Assembly: GCF_001404985.1 (NCBI RefSeq)
Contig: NZ_JRLF01000001.1
Coordinates: 1-64,000, forward strand
Length of the DNA: 64,000 nucleotides
Direction: 5' to 3'
Origin: Flavobacterium aquidurense
GTDB lineage: Bacteria; Bacteroidota; Bacteroidia; Flavobacteriales; Flavobacteriaceae
Notes under the pieces: model-generated
Told to the model about the DNA's origin: nothing
Databases searched by the model: none
Seen by the model: the letters and a program-made list of their open reading frames with translations, nothing else
Program-made: the position numbers and the translations under genes
In this document: positions 62,490 through 64,000 of the stretch, piece after piece
How positions within the stretch are numbered: position 1 is the first letter of the stretch
How the letters are laid out: each line of letters begins with the position of its first letter

Positions 62490-63006
62490 GATTCTGTAAA
62501 TTAGGAACGGCAAATATAACAAAAAAGCCTTGTAATCAAAGGGGTTTCTTATTAATGCTGAGGAATAATCGCGCAAAGACGCTAAGGCGCAAAGTTTTGA
62601 TTCTGCGAATGTGTGAGATTACTTTTTAGAACATAAATCTTCTCATTAAACCTACTGCCCTAGCCCCGATGGTCCCGAAGACTCGGGAGAAAATCCTTTT
62701 GTGCCGGTCCCGAGGGTTCGGGAGCCACAAAAGATTGGAACGTACAGCGGGAAATAGCTGCTAAAAAAAATTAAACTTCAAAAATCAAAATTTCAAAAAA
62801 AAAGCTTTCATTTAAGTTTTGCTTTCATAAACCTTTCGACTTCGCTAAGGGTGACAATTGGGCTCTTCTTTTCCTACAAAATCGAATTTTAACAGCAATT
62901 GCGATAATTAATTGCTATTTTTGATTCTCTCTCTTTAAAAACGATTCATCAGGTAATTTCACTTTCATTTTTACTTGCTGATCAATACAAAAATCAACAT
63001 TATATT
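62490..63006. other. Intergenic region with dispersed repeat
   Basis: The block 62650-62770 (CCCCGATGGTCCCGAAGACT and on, ending GGGAAATAGCTGCT) has the look of a widespread flavobacterial dispersed repeat. CGCAAAGACGCTAAGGCGCA lies at 62573. No gene is supported. Confidence 0.55.
62916..62923 (+). promoter_or_regulatory. Candidate -7 box of the OmpR-type response regulator
   Basis: TATTTTTG fits TAnnTTTG, 83 bp before the ATG. An AATTGCGATAATTAATTGC partial inverted repeat precedes it. The -33 spacing is poor. Confidence 0.4.
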
Positions 63007-63678
63007 ATGAATGTTCTACTCATTGAGGATGATAAACGCATTAGCGAATTTATTATAAAAGGTCTGGAAGAAAACAATTTTACGGTGCATCTGGCTGAAA
63101 CGGGCGAGATTGCCAGGGAATTAATTCAGGACAATACCTGGGATATTATCCTGATGGATATTATGCTTCCGGGAATTGATGGTATTCAGCTAACGAAATT
63201 AATGCGTTTCAAGAAAATTCATACTCCTATATTAATGCTCAGTGCATTGAGCGATACTGATGATAAAGTAAATGCGCTGGATTCTGGTGCAGATGATTAT
63301 TTGGTTAAGCCTTTTCATTTTAAAGAATTGATTTCGAGAGTAAACGCATTAACCCGAAGAACCAAATTTAATTATGATAATGAAGAGACTTTATATTCTA
63401 TAGGAAGTTTAACCATAAATCCTGAGGAACATAAGGTTACAGAAAATGATGCATTGATCGATTTGTCGCCAAGAGAATATAAATTGCTGCTTTTTTTATT
63501 AGAAAACCGAAATAAGGTGATGTCAAGAACGCAGATTTTAAATGCGGTTTGGGGCATTAATTATGACAATAACACAAATGTTGTCGATGTATACATTTCT
63601 TATCTGAGAAACAAAATCGAGCAAAACCATAAATTCATCCATACCATAAAAGGAACGGGATATATGCTTAAAGAATAG
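63007..63678 (+). CDS. OmpR/PhoB-family response regulator
   Basis: This 223-residue protein has a receiver domain (D51 in IILMDIMLPG, K in YLVKPFHFKEL) and a winged-helix Trans_reg_C domain from about 130 (LIDLSPREYKLLLFLLENRN, VVDVYISYLRNKIEQ, IHTIKGTGYMLKE). It is 2 bp from the histidine-kinase gene. The stimulus is not visible; CusR/RprY-like relatives sense envelope or metal stress. Confidence 0.94.
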   Translation: MNVLLIEDDKRISEFIIKGLEENNFTVHLAETGEIARELIQDNTWDIILMDIMLPGIDGIQLTKLMRFKKIHTPILMLSALSDTDDKVNALDSGADDYLVKPFHFKELISRVNALTRRTKFNYDNEETLYSIGSLTINPEEHKVTENDALIDLSPREYKLLLFLLENRNKVMSRTQILNAVWGINYDNNTNVVDVYISYLRNKIEQNHKFIHTIKGTGYMLKE

Positions 63679-63680
63679 TT

Positions 63681-64000
63681 ATGAAAATACGCAACAGATT
63701 TACCTTAATATCTTCTTTGACTTTTAGCATTGTATTTGTCATTGCTTCTATCATCACGTATTTTTCTTTCTACAGCTATTCTGAAAAAATTATTTATAAT
63801 GAGCTTCAAAAAACGTGTTTACTGACGGGGATTTTTTATCTGGAAAAAGATGAATTGCCTCAAAACCAACATTTGATAATTGGTCAGCAATTTAAAGAAA
63901 ATTCACTTGAAATTATAACGCGCGTTTACAACAAGAAAAATCAGATTGTATATGGCGAAAAACAGGTTGATGCCAATATAAATGCAGAAAAACTGGATTA
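63681..64000 (+). CDS. Sensor histidine kinase, N-terminal part
   Basis: The frame from ATG 63681 is open to the window edge (106 complete codons). It begins MKIRNRFTLISSLTFSIVFV and a TM helix (IVFVIASIITYFSFYSY), and continues into the periplasmic part (EKIIYNELQKTCLLTGIFYL). The kinase domain lies beyond the window. Adjacent to the response regulator, it is the expected partner. Confidence 0.88.
   Translation, partial: MKIRNRFTLISSLTFSIVFVIASIITYFSFYSYSEKIIYNELQKTCLLTGIFYLEKDELPQNQHLIIGQQFKENSLEIITRVYNKKNQIVYGEKQVDANINAEKLD

Overview
The window looks like a chromosome segment of a Flavobacterium-like member of the Bacteroidota. The supporting signs are low GC, SusC/SusD pairs, TAnnTTTG-type promoter boxes instead of sigma70 boxes, lipoproteins with S-C lipoboxes, a secreted collagen-like protein and little Shine-Dalgarno signal. 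No rRNA, tRNA, CRISPR array or prophage is visible. Species cannot be fixed from the sequence alone.

The first 33 kb is a pectin utilisation locus. On the minus strand, 1620-20050 reads as one long unit: a surface GH28 lipoprotein, a SusC/SusD pair, an esterase, a DUF4861 protein, three tandem GH105 unsaturated-uronyl hydrolases, a GH43, a PL10-CE8 fusion, a second GH28 and a CE12-type rhamnogalacturonan acetylesterase. A divergent LacI-family regulator (20336-21358) sits at its head. Next come uxaB-uxaA, then kduI-kduD-uxaC-kdgK-eda and two paralogous MFS uronate transporters. Together they take demethylated, deacetylated and cleaved pectin through the outer membrane, split off the unsaturated uronate, import the sugar acids and convert galacturonate and 5-keto-4-deoxyuronate to KDG, KDPG, pyruvate and glyceraldehyde-3-phosphate. 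The palindrome TGTAATCGATTRCA occurs at the heads of three of these transcription units and in degenerate form before lacI, so a LacI regulon can be read from the sequence.

33-41 kb holds a stand-alone esterase and an iron or siderophore-like uptake unit: an AraC-type regulator divergent from a TonB receptor, a DUF4374 lipoprotein and a PepSY membrane protein. It also holds a four-copy tandem repeat of about 120 bp. 41-50 kb carries an exported isochorismatase-fold hydrolase, an exported YtcJ-like amidohydrolase with an AlgE-like porin, a LigT-like phosphoesterase, a second AraC regulator and two short-chain dehydrogenases. 50-59 kb has a DUF4386 membrane protein, a LytS/LytR-type two-component system and a divergent TolC-RND-adaptor efflux operon whose permease carries an EF-hand-like loop.

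59-63 kb is a patch of small mobile DNA: a RAYT (REP-associated tyrosine transposase) inside inverted REP repeats, MITE-like palindromes, and a partial duplication of a PfpI/DJ-1 gene broken next to a REP copy. The window ends in an OmpR-type response regulator and the start of its histidine kinase.
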